Shown piece after piece: positions 52,624 to 62,508 of a DNA stretch of 64,000 bases. Within the stretch, counting starts at the first letter, position 1, and each line of letters opens with the position of its first letter. This DNA comes from UBA6623 sp965238125 (GTDB lineage: Bacteria > Acidobacteriota > Terriglobia > Bryobacterales > UBA6623), in the NCBI GenBank assembly GCA_965238125.1, contig OZ250179.1, forward strand, positions 1,426,001-1,490,000. Direction: 5' to 3'. A program made the position numbers and the translations under genes. A model generated the notes under the pieces. The model saw nothing but the letters and a program-made list of their open reading frames with translations. It ran no database searches and was not told the origin of the DNA.

Positions 52624-55600
52624 CTACTTCTTGCGGCCTCGCGGCGGGCGTTCGAAGACCGCCGTTACCGACACATCGGAGTCCATCGTTACCGAACAGA
52701 CGGGTGATGTGCCCGCGCACGCGCCCTCCCAGCGAGCGAACGCCATGTTCCTCTTTGTGGCGGTGGCGGTGAGTTGAACCTGCGCACCTTCTTCGTACTC
52801 ACTTGCGCAGTCCTTTGTGCAGTTGACGGTGCCGTCGCCGCTGGTGACCTTGCCGTTGCCGGTGATCTTGACCGTCAACGTGTGGCTCTGTGTCACGGCA
52901 TTCACCGTCAGAGTCACCCCGTAATCGTCGACCAGACCGGCGGCGGTGTGCGTTGCCACGATGCCGATCGGGTAGCTCCCGGCCGCGGCGTCGCTGCCCG
53001 GAGTTTCCGTCAAGGTCGCCGTTCCCGAAGCGCCGGCGGCCAGGGTCAGCGACGACGGGGAGAACGAATTGCCCCATCCGCTCGGCTCATTGGAGGACAG
53101 CGAGAAAGCGGCTTCACCGCAAGTCGCCGAGTCGTTGTTCACGACCGTGACGCTGTACGCGGCGCTTGAACCCGGATCTACCGACTGATTACTCGGAGAA
53201 GCCGTCACTGTCGGGGCCGCCTCGACACAGGGATCAGGAAGCGAGTTCACCGTCAGTGTGACCCCATAGTCGCCGACCAGGCCGGCCACGTTGTGAGTGG
53301 CTAGGATGCCGATCGGATAAGCACCGGCCGCGGCGTCGGCACCCGGAGTTTCCGTCAAGGTCGCCGTTCCCGAAGCACCGGGCGCCAGGGTCAGCGACGA
53401 CGGGGAGAACGAATTGCCCCAGCCGCTCGGCTCGTTGGAGGAGAGCGAGAAAGCAACCTCGCCGCAAGTTGCCGAGTCGTTGTTGACGACCGTGACGGTA
53501 TAGGTGGCGCTTGAACCTGGATCGACCGACTGGTTGCTCGGAGAAGCGGTCACTGTCGGGGCCGCCTCGACGCAGGGCTCAGGGAGCGAGTTGACCGTCA
53601 GGGTGACCCCGTGGTTGCCGATCAGGCCTGCGGCGGTGTGCGTTGCCGAGATGCCGATCGGATAAGCACCAGCTTGGGCATCGGCCCCCGGAGTTTCCGT
53701 CAAGGTCGCCGTTCCCGAAGCACCGGGCGCCAGGGTTAACGAAGACGGCGAGAACAAGCTGCCCCAGCCGGCCGGCTCGTTGGAGGAGAGCGAGAAGGCG
53801 GCTTCACCGCAGGTCGCCGAGTCGTTGTTGACGACCGTGACGTTGTAGGTGGCGCTTGCACCCGGATCGACCGACTGATTACTCGGAGAAGCCGTCACTG
53901 TCGGGGCCGCCTCGACACATGGATCAGGAAGCGAGTTCACCGTCAGCGTGACTCCGTGGTCGCCGATCAGGCCGGCCACGGTGTGGGTGGCGGCGATGCC
54001 GATCGGATAAGCACCAGCTTGGGCATCGGCCCCCGGAGTTTCCGTCAAAGTCGCCGTTCCCGAAGCACCAGGCGCCAGGGTTAACGACGATGGGGAGAAC
54101 GAATTACCCCAGCCGGCCGGCTCGTTGGAGGAGAGCGAGAAAGCAACCTCGCCGCAAGTTGCCGAGTCGTTGTTCACGACCGTGACGTTGTAGGTGGTGC
54201 TTGCACCCGGATCGACGGACTGATCGCTCGGGGAGGCCGTCACCGTCGGGGCCGCCTCGACGCAGGGATCGGGGAGCGAGTTCACCGTCAGTGTGACCCC
54301 ATAGTCGCCGATCAGGCCGGCCACGGTGTGGGTGGCGGCGATGCCGATCGGATAAGCACCAGCTTGGGCATCGGCCCCCGGAGTTTCCGTCAAGGTCGCT
54401 GTTCCCGAAGCGCCGGGCACCAGGGTCAGCGACGACGGGGAGAACGAATTACCCCAGCCGCTCGGCTCGTTGGAGGAGAGCGAGAAAGCAACCTCGCCGC
54501 AAGTCGCCGAGTCGTTGTTCACGACCGTGACGTTGTAGGTGGCGCTTGCACCCGGATCGACCGACTGATCGCTCGGGGAAGCCGTTACCGTCGGGGCCGC
54601 CTCGACGCAGGGATCGGGAACCACGGTTACCGTGGCGCTGACGTTGTCGGTGTGGCTCATGGGACTCGAAGCGGTCTCATGGGTCGCGGTGACATCAATG
54701 GGGTAGGTGCCGGGTTCCGAGGCCCCGTCAACCGTTTCAGTAAGGATCACCGTGGCCGTCGCCCCCGGGGCCAACGTAAGCACGGAGGTTGCAAATTCGC
54801 TGACCCAACCGGCCGGTTCGAGCGAGCTGAGACTCAAAGGAGCCGAGGCGCAACCGCTCGAGTCGTTGTTCGTGACCGAAACGGTGTAGTCCACGCTGCT
54901 GCTGGCATCGACAGAGGGGTTCGAGGGCGTAGCCGAAACCGTGGGATCGGCTTCGTTGCAAGGTTCCGGACCGAAATCCACGGTGACCGTCACGGCCGAC
55001 GAGCTTGCCGGGCCGACCGCAATGGACAGATTCGTATAGGCATCCACGGTCGTGCTTCCGGAGGGCACGGCCGGGTCCGAAAACGAAGATGTCGCCGGCG
55101 TCCCGTCGAGCAAGTGACTCTTCTTGCCCGTGAAAGGGTCCTCGTAGTGCAACATCGCGCCGCTGTAGACTTGCGAGCTGAAATTCGAATCGTAGGATCC
55201 GATCGGCTGCCGGTACTCCACCCAGACGAAATCATTGCCGCCCGTGCCTCGCTTGATCTTGAGGGCCTTCGTGCCGGCGCCGGGCGCTTCGGTGGGGGCG
55301 ACGTTGAACTGGCCGGTGGACGTTACGTTCGCCAGGGCCGAGCCGCCCAACCACCCCATCTTGGCCTTGTGCGAGGCGGCATAGTGCCCAATGACCCAGC
55401 TCCCCAAGCAAGAGAACCTGTCACCGTAGGTGCTGATGGTTCCCGAAGTTCCGAAAGCGCCGAGTGTTTCCCTCGACCCGTCGCCGGCATAGAAACGCCG
55501 CGACCCCGCGTGGCTCAACCCAAGGCTGTGTCCCGATTCGTGACAGGTGAGCTGCAACGCCTGCGTGGAGTTGCCCATGTAGTTCGAGAGTTGGTGCGCG

Positions 55601-56640
55601 TAGGAGACGAGCTTCGTGGTATCCGGAACCGACATGCCGCAACCCAATGACGCCAGGCCCGCGTAACGGCAACCGCTCGACGGTTTTGGGAAGACAATGA
55701 CAACCCGCTCGTACTGCGAATAGTCGATATCGGGGTCGGCCAGCTCGATCGCCTTCGCGCGTAGCAGGGATGATTCGTCGTTGCCGCTCGCGCATGAATA
55801 TTCCCGATCAAGCTCATACCATCCTCCGTCGAGTGGGTATACGTCGCCCGTCGCCCAGGTTTGGTTGTAGGATGCTTCTTTCCAATAGCTGTCCAACGAC
55901 GAGCCGCTTTGCCCGAAGAACGTGTCGACGACCTTCTGCCGCGATAGACTCGGCGTCACACCCGGGAAGGTCGCTCGGATCACGGCGATACGCTGGTCTC
56001 CCAACGCACTGCAAGCGCCCGCGGCCTCCGCCGGATTCTGTGCGGATGCGGCGTGGATGCTCTCTTCAAATTCGGCCGACGCGCTTGGTTCGACCGCCAC
56101 CTCATCACCGACTCGAACGCCCTCGACACGCAGAAAGACTCCGCTCTTCAACCCGGCCGGTTCACGTTCGGCGAAGTGCAGGGCGATCCGCTTCGAGCCC
56201 TTTTGGAGAGCGATTTCCACTTCCCTTTGCCGTAGCTGCTCGTCGTCAATGATGGTGTAGTCCAGGATGCCTTCCCAGCTTCCTCTTACCTCGAGTTCCG
56301 CCGCCGACGCTGGGAACGCCTGACGAAGCCTTTCCAAGACATCGGCGTGCAACGCGGCCGCGAGCGCTTGGTCCGGATCCGTTCGGACGAGCGTGGCAAG
56401 AGCCCGGCTGCGTCGAACCAGCAGCGCCGCCGCCTGTTGTTGTATCGCTGGAGCCCGCGCGGCGGAAACGCCCGCGGGTAAGCGGTCCTGCAACCGCAGC
56501 AGCGCGGTGTTCCACTGGCGTACATCATCGACCGTGACGGCTTGCGGCGCGCCCAATAGGGGCGTCGCACCCGTCATCAATAGGAGAGCGCCCAACATGA
56601 GCGCCGACAACCGAAAAAGCGAAACCGTCGTTGCGTACAT
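52624..56640 (-). CDS. Large secreted zinc metalloprotease with NEW3-type repeats
   Basis: 1338 residues. A signal peptide (about 1-31) precedes a pro-region, then a zincin domain (about 210-555) with HESGHSLGLSH at 367-377 (M6/M11-like). Six beta-sandwich repeats follow: one divergent (about 559-675), then five of exactly 115 residues (676-1250), almost identical. The C-terminus (about 1255-1330) is a divergent InlB-like repeat (GNGKVTSGDGTVNCTKDCAS, then a WEGAC motif). It is probably an extracellular protease attached to cells or polymers through its repeats. Confidence 0.85.
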   Translation of the reverse strand: MYATTVSLFRLSALMLGALLLMTGATPLLGAPQAVTVDDVRQWNTALLRLQDRLPAGVSAARAPAIQQQAAALLVRRSRALATLVRTDPDQALAAALHADVLERLRQAFPASAAELEVRGSWEGILDYTIIDDEQLRQREVEIALQKGSKRIALHFAEREPAGLKSGVFLRVEGVRVGDEVAVEPSASAEFEESIHAASAQNPAEAAGACSALGDQRIAVIRATFPGVTPSLSRQKVVDTFFGQSGSSLDSYWKEASYNQTWATGDVYPLDGGWYELDREYSCASGNDESSLLRAKAIELADPDIDYSQYERVVIVFPKPSSGCRYAGLASLGCGMSVPDTTKLVSYAHQLSNYMGNSTQALQLTCHESGHSLGLSHAGSRRFYAGDGSRETLGAFGTSGTISTYGDRFSCLGSWVIGHYAASHKAKMGWLGGSALANVTSTGQFNVAPTEAPGAGTKALKIKRGTGGNDFVWVEYRQPIGSYDSNFSSQVYSGAMLHYEDPFTGKKSHLLDGTPATSSFSDPAVPSGSTTVDAYTNLSIAVGPASSSAVTVTVDFGPEPCNEADPTVSATPSNPSVDASSSVDYTVSVTNNDSSGCASAPLSLSSLEPAGWVSEFATSVLTLAPGATATVILTETVDGASEPGTYPIDVTATHETASSPMSHTDNVSATVTVVPDPCVEAAPTVTASPSDQSVDPGASATYNVTVVNNDSATCGEVAFSLSSNEPSGWGNSFSPSSLTLVPGASGTATLTETPGADAQAGAYPIGIAATHTVAGLIGDYGVTLTVNSLPDPCVEAAPTVTASPSDQSVDPGASTTYNVTVVNNDSATCGEVAFSLSSNEPAGWGNSFSPSSLTLAPGASGTATLTETPGADAQAGAYPIGIAATHTVAGLIGDHGVTLTVNSLPDPCVEAAPTVTASPSNQSVDPGASATYNVTVVNNDSATCGEAAFSLSSNEPAGWGSLFSPSSLTLAPGASGTATLTETPGADAQAGAYPIGISATHTAAGLIGNHGVTLTVNSLPEPCVEAAPTVTASPSNQSVDPGSSATYTVTVVNNDSATCGEVAFSLSSNEPSGWGNSFSPSSLTLAPGASGTATLTETPGADAAAGAYPIGILATHNVAGLVGDYGVTLTVNSLPDPCVEAAPTVTASPSNQSVDPGSSAAYSVTVVNNDSATCGEAAFSLSSNEPSGWGNSFSPSSLTLAAGASGTATLTETPGSDAAAGSYPIGIVATHTAAGLVDDYGVTLTVNAVTQSHTLTVKITGNGKVTSGDGTVNCTKDCASEYEEGAQVQLTATATKRNMAFARWEGACAGTSPVCSVTMDSDVSVTAVFERPPRGRKK
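52891..54615 (-). repeat. Five tandem 345-bp repeats in the protease gene
   Basis: Each unit encodes PDPCVEAAPTVTASPSDQSV to TVNSL (115 residues). The units start 345 bp apart, as can be read from the recurrent TCGACGCAGGGATCGGG at 54601, 54256, 53911, 53566 and 53221 with small changes. The near identity at the DNA level, including silent sites, points to recent duplication or gene conversion. Confidence 0.92.
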
Positions 56641-56791
56641 CCAAGGCCTCCGGCCCGCGAGTGAATGGGCTTGGAGTCCTTATCGGTCCGGTCCCGTGAT
56701 TCTTCGAATCGAAATCGAAGACGCGGCGAGTCAGCGTGTGCCGGGCCGCCTCCGTGGGGGAAAATAGAAGCAGCTCGCGCCGGCCCCGCCC

Positions 56792-59398
56792 ATGGCCCTC
56801 ATCTCCTACCGCAAGAAGCGTCGCTTTGAGCTGACACCCGAACCCGCCGGCGGCGGCGAGGGGAAGGTTTCGCCGAGGTTGGACACCACCGCTGTCTTTG
56901 TTGTGCAGCGACACGCCGCGCGCCGCCTGCACTACGACTTGCGCTTGGAAGTGGACGGGGTCCTCAAGTCGTGGGCGGTTCCGAAGGGGCCTTCTCTGAA
57001 TCCCGACGACAAGCGGCTGGCCGTTCAAACCGAAGACCATCCACTCGAATACGGGAATTTCGAAGGCGTGATTCCGGAAGGCAACTACGGAGCGGGTACC
57101 GTCCAGATCTGGGACCAGGGAACTTACGAAAGCGTCGGGGACGCGCGGGAAAAGCTCGATCAAGGAGAGCTGAAGTTCACTTTGCAAGGCCGTAGGCTGC
57201 GGGGAAGCTTTGTCCTCGTCAAGACGAAGCCCTCTGCCACGGGTGCCAAGCCGAAGCAGCCCGAGTGGCTGCTCATCAAGCACCGTGACGCCGCGGCTGA
57301 CGCCGGCTGGGAGGTGGGTGATCATGTGGAGTCAGCCGTCAGCGGGAGAACGTTGGCCGAAATTCGCGACGGCGTACCCCCTTTCGCACAAAGCTCCGCG
57401 TCGTCCGCCGCCGCCCTGGAGGGCGCGGTCGAGTTGCCGTCTCCACGGCCCGCGCGGCCCGACCCCATGCTCGCGGTGATTGTCGACAAGCCCTTCACGG
57501 CGCCGGATTGGATCTTCGAGTTGAAGTGGGACGGCATCCGCGCCTTGGCCGACATTCGCGGGGACGAAGTGCGGCTCTTTTCTCGCGCGGGCCGTGACGT
57601 CAGCTCTCACTACCCGGAGTTGGCGATTCTTCCCGAGCGCCTCCGCGCCGGCGAAGCCCTACTCGATGGAGAGATCGTCGTTCTCGACGAAGACGGGCGA
57701 GCCGACTTCGGGCGGCTACAGTCCCGCATGAACGTAGCCAAGCCTTCTCCCGGCGACATCGCTAGCGCGCCGGTCGTGTACTACCTGTTCGACATCCTTG
57801 AAGCCGACGGCTACGACCTACGATCGGTCGCGCTAATCGAACGCAAGAAGTTCCTCAAAGAATTGCTCGACGTCGAAGGGCCTGTTCGGTATTCCGACCA
57901 CATCACGGAAAAGGGGCCCGAGTTGTTCGCGCTGGCGGCGGAGAAGGGCGTCGAGGGGGTGGTCGGGAAGCAGATGGACAGCCCTTACGTCTCGGGCCGG
58001 GATACTAACTGGGTCAAGATCAAAGTCGTGCGCGAGATCGATGCTGCGGTGTGCGGATTCACTGAGCCCGGCGGTGGACGCGAGCATTTCGGCGCGTTGC
58101 TGCTGGGCCTCTTTAACGGGAGCGAGTTCGAATTCATCGGCGGTGTCGGCAGCGGCTTCGACGCCTCGGTGGGAAAGCGCGTCAACGCGATGCTCGCCGA
58201 GCGAATCCGCGATACCTGCCCGCTTACGGAAGTCCCGAAGATCAGACAGGCCGCGACGTGGGTCGAGCCCGAGTTGGTAGCGCGGGTCAAGTTCCACGAA
58301 TGGACTCGCGAGGCCAGGTTACGTCAGCCGGTGTTCCTGGGTCTGCGCGATGACATCGATGCCCGCGATTGCCGCCGAGAAACCAAGCCCCCGGTTGTGA
58401 GGACCGTGCCGACGGGCGCTCCGGCCGTCACCTCGCCGGCGAAACTAGAGAACGAGCTGCGGCGGGGAACGAGGGAAACCGTCCCCGTGGAACTCGACGG
58501 AAAACGCTTTCGGCTGACGCATCTCGACAAGGTCTATTTCCCCGGTCCCGGCTACACGAAGCGTCAAGTCTTGGTGTACTATTTCGAGGCGGCTCCGTTT
58601 CTGTTGCCGTTTCTCAAGGGCCGCCCGCTAGTGCTGCACCGGTATCCGAACGGATGCGAAGGCGAATCTTTTTACCAAAAAGACGCCGGAGCCGAAAAGC
58701 CGGCCTGGATGCGCACTGTCCCGATCCTTTCCGAGGAACGAGCGAAAGACATTCATTACTATGTGGCTGACGACCTCGCTTCGTTGTTGTTTCTAACGAA
58801 CCTGGGGTGCATCGAACACCACCCCTGGTCAAGTCCGGCGGAGCGGCTCGAACAACCCGACTACTTTTTCTTCGACCTCGACCCGGTTGAGGGAACGCCC
58901 TTCTCGACCGTAGTCGAGGTGGCGCGGGAAATTCTGAAAATGCTCGACCGTCTCGAAATGACGGCCTTCCTCAAGACCTCGGGCGCTACGGGCTTCCACC
59001 TTTACTTGCCGCTCGACCCCGTTTACACCTACGAGCAGACGAGGACCTTCGCCGAAATCGTCGCGCGCGTCATCGCCTCGAGGATGGCCGACCGCGTCAC
59101 CTTGGAACGCAAGGTTGATAAACGAGGCGCGGGGAAGGTCTACATCGACTACTCGCAGAACGCCATGGGACGTCCGCTGGCGTCGGTCTACAGCGTACGC
59201 CCGTTTCCCGAGGCGACCGTGTCCGCTCCCGTGAAGGTAAGCGAGCTACGCAAGACTCTCACTCCCGCTCGCTTCACGATCAAGACCATGCCGGCGCGGT
59301 TCAAGAAAGAAGGCGATCCGTGGAAGCAGTTTTTCGAGTCGCGGCAACCGATGGAAGCGGCCCTGGAGAAACTGCGGCGCGAGATGCGCCAACGTTAA
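56792..59398 (+). CDS. ligD: DNA ligase D (phosphoesterase-ligase-polymerase)
   Basis: 868 residues with three modules in the order PE-LIG-POL. Phosphoesterase (about 20-165): His41 and His47 (RHAARRLHYDLRLE) and His83. ATP-dependent ligase (about 225-525): nucleotidyl Lys245 in ELKWDGIRA, and WVKIKVVR. Primase-like polymerase (about 560-850): LDKVYFPGPGYTKRQVL and FFFDLDPVEG with the metal aspartates. It repairs double-strand breaks by end joining, normally with Ku; no ku gene is in the window. Confidence 0.94.
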   Translation: MALISYRKKRRFELTPEPAGGGEGKVSPRLDTTAVFVVQRHAARRLHYDLRLEVDGVLKSWAVPKGPSLNPDDKRLAVQTEDHPLEYGNFEGVIPEGNYGAGTVQIWDQGTYESVGDAREKLDQGELKFTLQGRRLRGSFVLVKTKPSATGAKPKQPEWLLIKHRDAAADAGWEVGDHVESAVSGRTLAEIRDGVPPFAQSSASSAAALEGAVELPSPRPARPDPMLAVIVDKPFTAPDWIFELKWDGIRALADIRGDEVRLFSRAGRDVSSHYPELAILPERLRAGEALLDGEIVVLDEDGRADFGRLQSRMNVAKPSPGDIASAPVVYYLFDILEADGYDLRSVALIERKKFLKELLDVEGPVRYSDHITEKGPELFALAAEKGVEGVVGKQMDSPYVSGRDTNWVKIKVVREIDAAVCGFTEPGGGREHFGALLLGLFNGSEFEFIGGVGSGFDASVGKRVNAMLAERIRDTCPLTEVPKIRQAATWVEPELVARVKFHEWTREARLRQPVFLGLRDDIDARDCRRETKPPVVRTVPTGAPAVTSPAKLENELRRGTRETVPVELDGKRFRLTHLDKVYFPGPGYTKRQVLVYYFEAAPFLLPFLKGRPLVLHRYPNGCEGESFYQKDAGAEKPAWMRTVPILSEERAKDIHYYVADDLASLLFLTNLGCIEHHPWSSPAERLEQPDYFFFDLDPVEGTPFSTVVEVAREILKMLDRLEMTAFLKTSGATGFHLYLPLDPVYTYEQTRTFAEIVARVIASRMADRVTLERKVDKRGAGKVYIDYSQNAMGRPLASVYSVRPFPEATVSAPVKVSELRKTLTPARFTIKTMPARFKKEGDPWKQFFESRQPMEAALEKLRREMRQR

Positions 59399-59454
59399 GG
59401 AGTTTGCGCGGCCGGCACAACGCCGTTGCCCGGATCGGCGCGGTACACCCGCGG

Positions 59455-59886
59455 TTACCGCGCCGAAGGGGCCACTTCGAACAGCCGATCAAAGCGTTCG
59501 GGTATCGGCGTCGACCGCAGCTTGCCGTCTTCGCCGCGCGTTGAAAATGCGCAGGTCACGCTGCCGCGCGCGACCTCGTCACCTTCGGGGCCGCGCTTGA
59601 AGGAGTACTCAAAGACGATAGACGAGCGCCCTTTCTTGCCGATCCGAAGGTGGACGTCGAGCTCGTCGCCGAACACCGCCGGCCGGATGAAATCGCAAGT
59701 CGCCGAAACGCGCGGGCACGTCACGCCTTCAGCCGAGGAATCCTCGAGCTTGTGCAACCCCACCGAGCGATAGAACTCCGTCTCCGCCTCGTCCATGTAG
59801 CGGAAATAATTCGTGTAGTGAATGATGCGGGCAAGGTCGGTGTCCTGCCAGTGCACCAACCGTCGGTAATGAAATTCGTAGGCCAT
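59455..59886 (-). CDS. Acyl-CoA thioesterase, 4-hydroxybenzoyl-CoA type
   Basis: 143 residues from ATG 59886. The hot-dog-fold start VHWQDTDLARIIHYTNYFRY holds the catalytic aspartate of the 4HBT/YbgC group. It hydrolyses acyl-CoA thioesters in the cytoplasm; the substrate is unknown. IS630 copy 2 lies only 79 bp upstream, so the native promoter may be separated from the gene. Extending the frame upstream gives IS sequence, not protein. Confidence 0.82.
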   Translation of the reverse strand: MAYEFHYRRLVHWQDTDLARIIHYTNYFRYMDEAETEFYRSVGLHKLEDSSAEGVTCPRVSATCDFIRPAVFGDELDVHLRIGKKGRSSIVFEYSFKRGPEGDEVARGSVTCAFSTRGEDGKLRSTPIPERFDRLFEVAPSAR

Positions 59887-59965
59887 GGGAATAACAAAGT
59901 TTCGCGCATCGCCGACGAGAACGCAAAGGACGTCCCGGCATGTCCCGGCATACGTTGCCCAATTA

Positions 59966-61058
59966 TTGAGTCTCGCAAAATAAAGTGACATCTTTTTGGG
60001 GTACGTACGTCTTTGTATGTATGGGAAATACAAAAGGCGTACGGCGGGATTTCGAGGCCCTGGAGAAGCGCCATTTCAAAGCGATCCGGTTGGTCGAGCA
60101 AGGCTGTAGTCAGTCCGAGACAGCGAGGCGATTGAAGGTCGCGCGGCAAAGCGTCAGCGAGTGGCCGCGACGATACCGGCGTGACGGCGAAGCCGGGTTG
60201 CGCCAGGCCGGCCGCGCCGGCCGTAAGCCGCTGTTGGACGCCGCGCAGCTCGAACGCCTCGAGGCGTTGCTGCTGGAAGGCCCCGAGGCGCACGGCTTCC
60301 CGACGCCGCTGTGGAGCTGTCCGCGGGTCGCTCGTCTGATCGGAGACGAGTTCGGCGTGCGCTATCACGAGGGCCATGTCTGGAAGATCCTGCGGGCGCT
60401 CGGTTGGAGCCCGCAACGGCCCGTCGGCAAAGCGCGGGAGCGCAACGAAGAGGCCATCCGCAGCTGGCAGCGCAAGACTTGGCCGGCCATTAAAAAAAAG
60501 CCCGCAAAGAAGAACGTACGATCGTCTTCATCGACGAAAGCGGATTGAGTCAGAAGCCGCATCGTTGCCGCATCTGGGCGCCGCGCGGCGAGACACCGGT
60601 GTTGGAGTTCAACTTCAACTGGGACAAGCTGTCGGTGTCGGCCGGGCTGACGTTGCGCAACTTTTACTTCCGGCTCTATCCCGGCGCGATCGGCGAGCTG
60701 GAGGTCATCGACTTCCTGAAGGCTTTGGTGCGCCACATCGACGGCCCACTGCTGATCGTCTGGGACCGGCTGCCGGCGCACCGCAGCCGCCTGGTGCGGG
60801 AGTTCATCCAGCTCTCCGAGGATCACATCGCAACGGAGTACTTGCCGCCCTATGCGCCGGAGTTGAACCCGGTGGAATACATTTGGGCGTACTGGAAGCA
60901 GCACGAGTTGCCCAACGTCTGCCCGAAGGACTACTGGGAACTCGACGAGCGCGCCCGCAAAGCGCTACGGCGAATGCGCCGCAAACCGCGCTTGATTACC
61001 GCTTTCTGGAAACAGTCTTCTCTTTGTCTCGATTGACAGTATATTATGCGAGACTCAG
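59966..61058 (+). mobile_element. IS630-family element, copy 2 (1093 bp)
   Basis: Same length, orientation and ends as copy 1. TA target duplications are at 59964-59965 and 61059-61060. It separates the thioesterase gene from the secreted proline-rich gene, without breaking either. Confidence 0.92.
60021..61036 (+). CDS. IS630-family transposase, copy 2 (-1 frameshift)
   Basis: As copy 1: frame one to 60548, frame two ending 61036, joined at the eight-A run 60492-60499. One notable change puts proline in place of leucine in the helix-turn-helix (SVSEWPRRY), which might weaken DNA binding. The DDE residues (FIDESGL, VWDRLPAH, NPVEYIW) are intact. Confidence 0.88.
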
Positions 61059-61064
61059 TAGGAT

Positions 61065-61094
61065 CACCCCGGGGGAATCTTATCCCCCGGGGTG
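61065..61094. terminator. Perfect 12-bp hairpin
   Basis: CACCCCGGGGGA (61065-61076), a 6-nt loop, and TCCCCCGGGGTG (61083-61094). It lies 43 bp past the stop of the leftward secreted gene and just after the IS630 copy. There is no T-run; it could stop transcription from either side. Confidence 0.5.
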
Positions 61095-61136
61095 CCTGCC
61101 CCAAACGCTAGTTGTAAACCGGAGTTCCAAATCGGT

Positions 61137-61841
61137 TTATTTACGCCGCCACCGAAGCGAGTGATCGGTGCGTTCCAAGACTCCCCAGGTGCCGTAGCGG
61201 GGAACGTCGGTGTCCCCCCAGCAAGGCAGCCCGTATTCGCGCGTCAGGCCCTTGCCCGGCAGGTCGAACTCGACCATGGAGCGAATGTCGGCCGTATGCA
61301 CCTTCACCTCGACATAGCCGTTGAAGCTCGGGTCGGGAAGGGCCAATTCAGCTCGGCTCTGGGCGGAAACCGAGACTTCGAACACTTCTTCCGCTGCCAG
61401 AGACATGCTGCGGACCACGATATGGCCGTCGTGATCGTTCAGGTTGTTCACTAACAGACGCGGATCGTTGCGAAATGCCGGAAAGACTACGCAGCTGACG
61501 ATCAGGGGATCCGGTCTCAAGCGGCCGCGAGGTTCCCTCAAGCGAGTAGACGGCGGGTCGGTCGGGGGATCGGTAGGTGGGTCGGGCGGATCCGGCGGGT
61601 CGGGCGGATCCGGTGGTTCCGGTGGATCCGTCGGCTCCTCGCAGGGTCCGAGGAAGTCCAGTTCATGCCCACTGTTCGGCACACCCGTATCAGGGTTCAG
61701 ATGGGCGCTCGGGTTGGCGGTGTCGATCGTCCGTGCATTTTCGGGATTACCGACCGGGACATGACAAAGGATCGTTTTCTCCCCTTGTCCCCAAGCCGTG
61801 ACGGCGACTCCCAAGAGTAACAAAAGGGTTTTTTGGATCAT
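61137..61841 (-). CDS. Secreted proline-rich protein
   Basis: 234 residues, ATG 61841 with GGAG 8 nt upstream. Signal peptide (MIQKTLLLLLGVAVTAWGQ); then a small domain KTILCHVPVGNPENARTIDT with AHLN and LGPC, known from secreted bacterial proteins (CHVPxGNP family). A proline-aspartate linker (PPDPPDPPDPPDPP) separates it from a C-terminal beta-rich domain. Function is unknown; it is probably cell-surface or extracellular. Confidence 0.75.
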   Translation of the reverse strand: MIQKTLLLLLGVAVTAWGQGEKTILCHVPVGNPENARTIDTANPSAHLNPDTGVPNSGHELDFLGPCEEPTDPPEPPDPPDPPDPPDPPTDPPTDPPSTRLREPRGRLRPDPLIVSCVVFPAFRNDPRLLVNNLNDHDGHIVVRSMSLAAEEVFEVSVSAQSRAELALPDPSFNGYVEVKVHTADIRSMVEFDLPGKGLTREYGLPCWGDTDVPRYGTWGVLERTDHSLRWRRK

Positions 61842-62159
61842 GGCGGTTCTCCGATGTTCTTCCAGCGATGCAAGCTTCCCAACGACCCCCGCGCTGCTCG
61901 TTGCGTGGATCGTCTATGAGAATTCTGCCCTGATAGAGGAAAACGAACAATGACGCCCGGGTACCCATTCCCGGGGAACCTTTTGATCAGGGCGGGCGGC
62001 GTTTCAAAACCGCTTCGCCGATTGGGGCTGTGAAAAACCGGGGATTGTACCGAGCGCCGATCGAATAGGTTCCATTGAATCCGTAACCGCATCCGGCGCG
62101 AAGTGGATTGTCGCCGATTTTTTCACGGGCCCTAATTGCCGCCGGACCGCGGGGCTGCT
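61842..62159. other. Divergent intergenic region
   Basis: About 320 bp between the secreted protein and the cupin gene. A CCCGGGTACCCATTCCCGGGG palindromic patch (about 61957-61977) and TGCTATGGT (-10-like, about 62154-62162) are the only notable sites. Confidence 0.35.
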
Positions 62160-62486
62160 ATGGTTGAGCGAAACCGGATGGGCGGAGAGCAACCGAAGTT
62201 GTCTTCAGTGAATCAGGAGAAAACCGCCGTCGAGTGGGCGGCACGGGGATTTAGCTGCGAGGTATGGGTTGACCCGCCCGGCCAATGTTGGGATGATTTC
62301 ACGCATCCGACCGACGAGGTCGTCAAGGTGATCGAGGGCGCTCTCGAATTTGAGATCGAGGGTGAGGTCAGTCACCCCGCCATCGGAGAAGAAATCTTGA
62401 TTCCGGCCGGCGCCTTGCACTCGGTTCGCAACATCGGAGGCTCCACGGCGCGTTGGCTCTACGGCTATCAACGGAATCGGCCGTGA
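62160..62486 (+). CDS. Cupin-domain protein
   Basis: 108 residues from ATG 62160; ATG 62178 is an alternative and neither has a clear ribosome-binding site. The small beta-barrel shows DFTHPTDEVVKVIEGALEFE, a variant of the first cupin motif with only one histidine, and PAGALHSVRNIGG, the second motif. The thin set of ligands leaves metal binding and enzyme activity uncertain. Convergent with the CoA-transferase. Confidence 0.75.
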   Translation: MVERNRMGGEQPKLSSVNQEKTAVEWAARGFSCEVWVDPPGQCWDDFTHPTDEVVKVIEGALEFEIEGEVSHPAIGEEILIPAGALHSVRNIGGSTARWLYGYQRNRP

Positions 62487-62508
62487 AGCGAGCGTCCTTG
62501 GGGGACCT

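Noticed and set aside
54328..55650. 440-codon open frame opposite the protease gene
   Set aside because: Shadow of the protease; it repeats because the protease repeats, and is arginine/glycine-rich without a domain.
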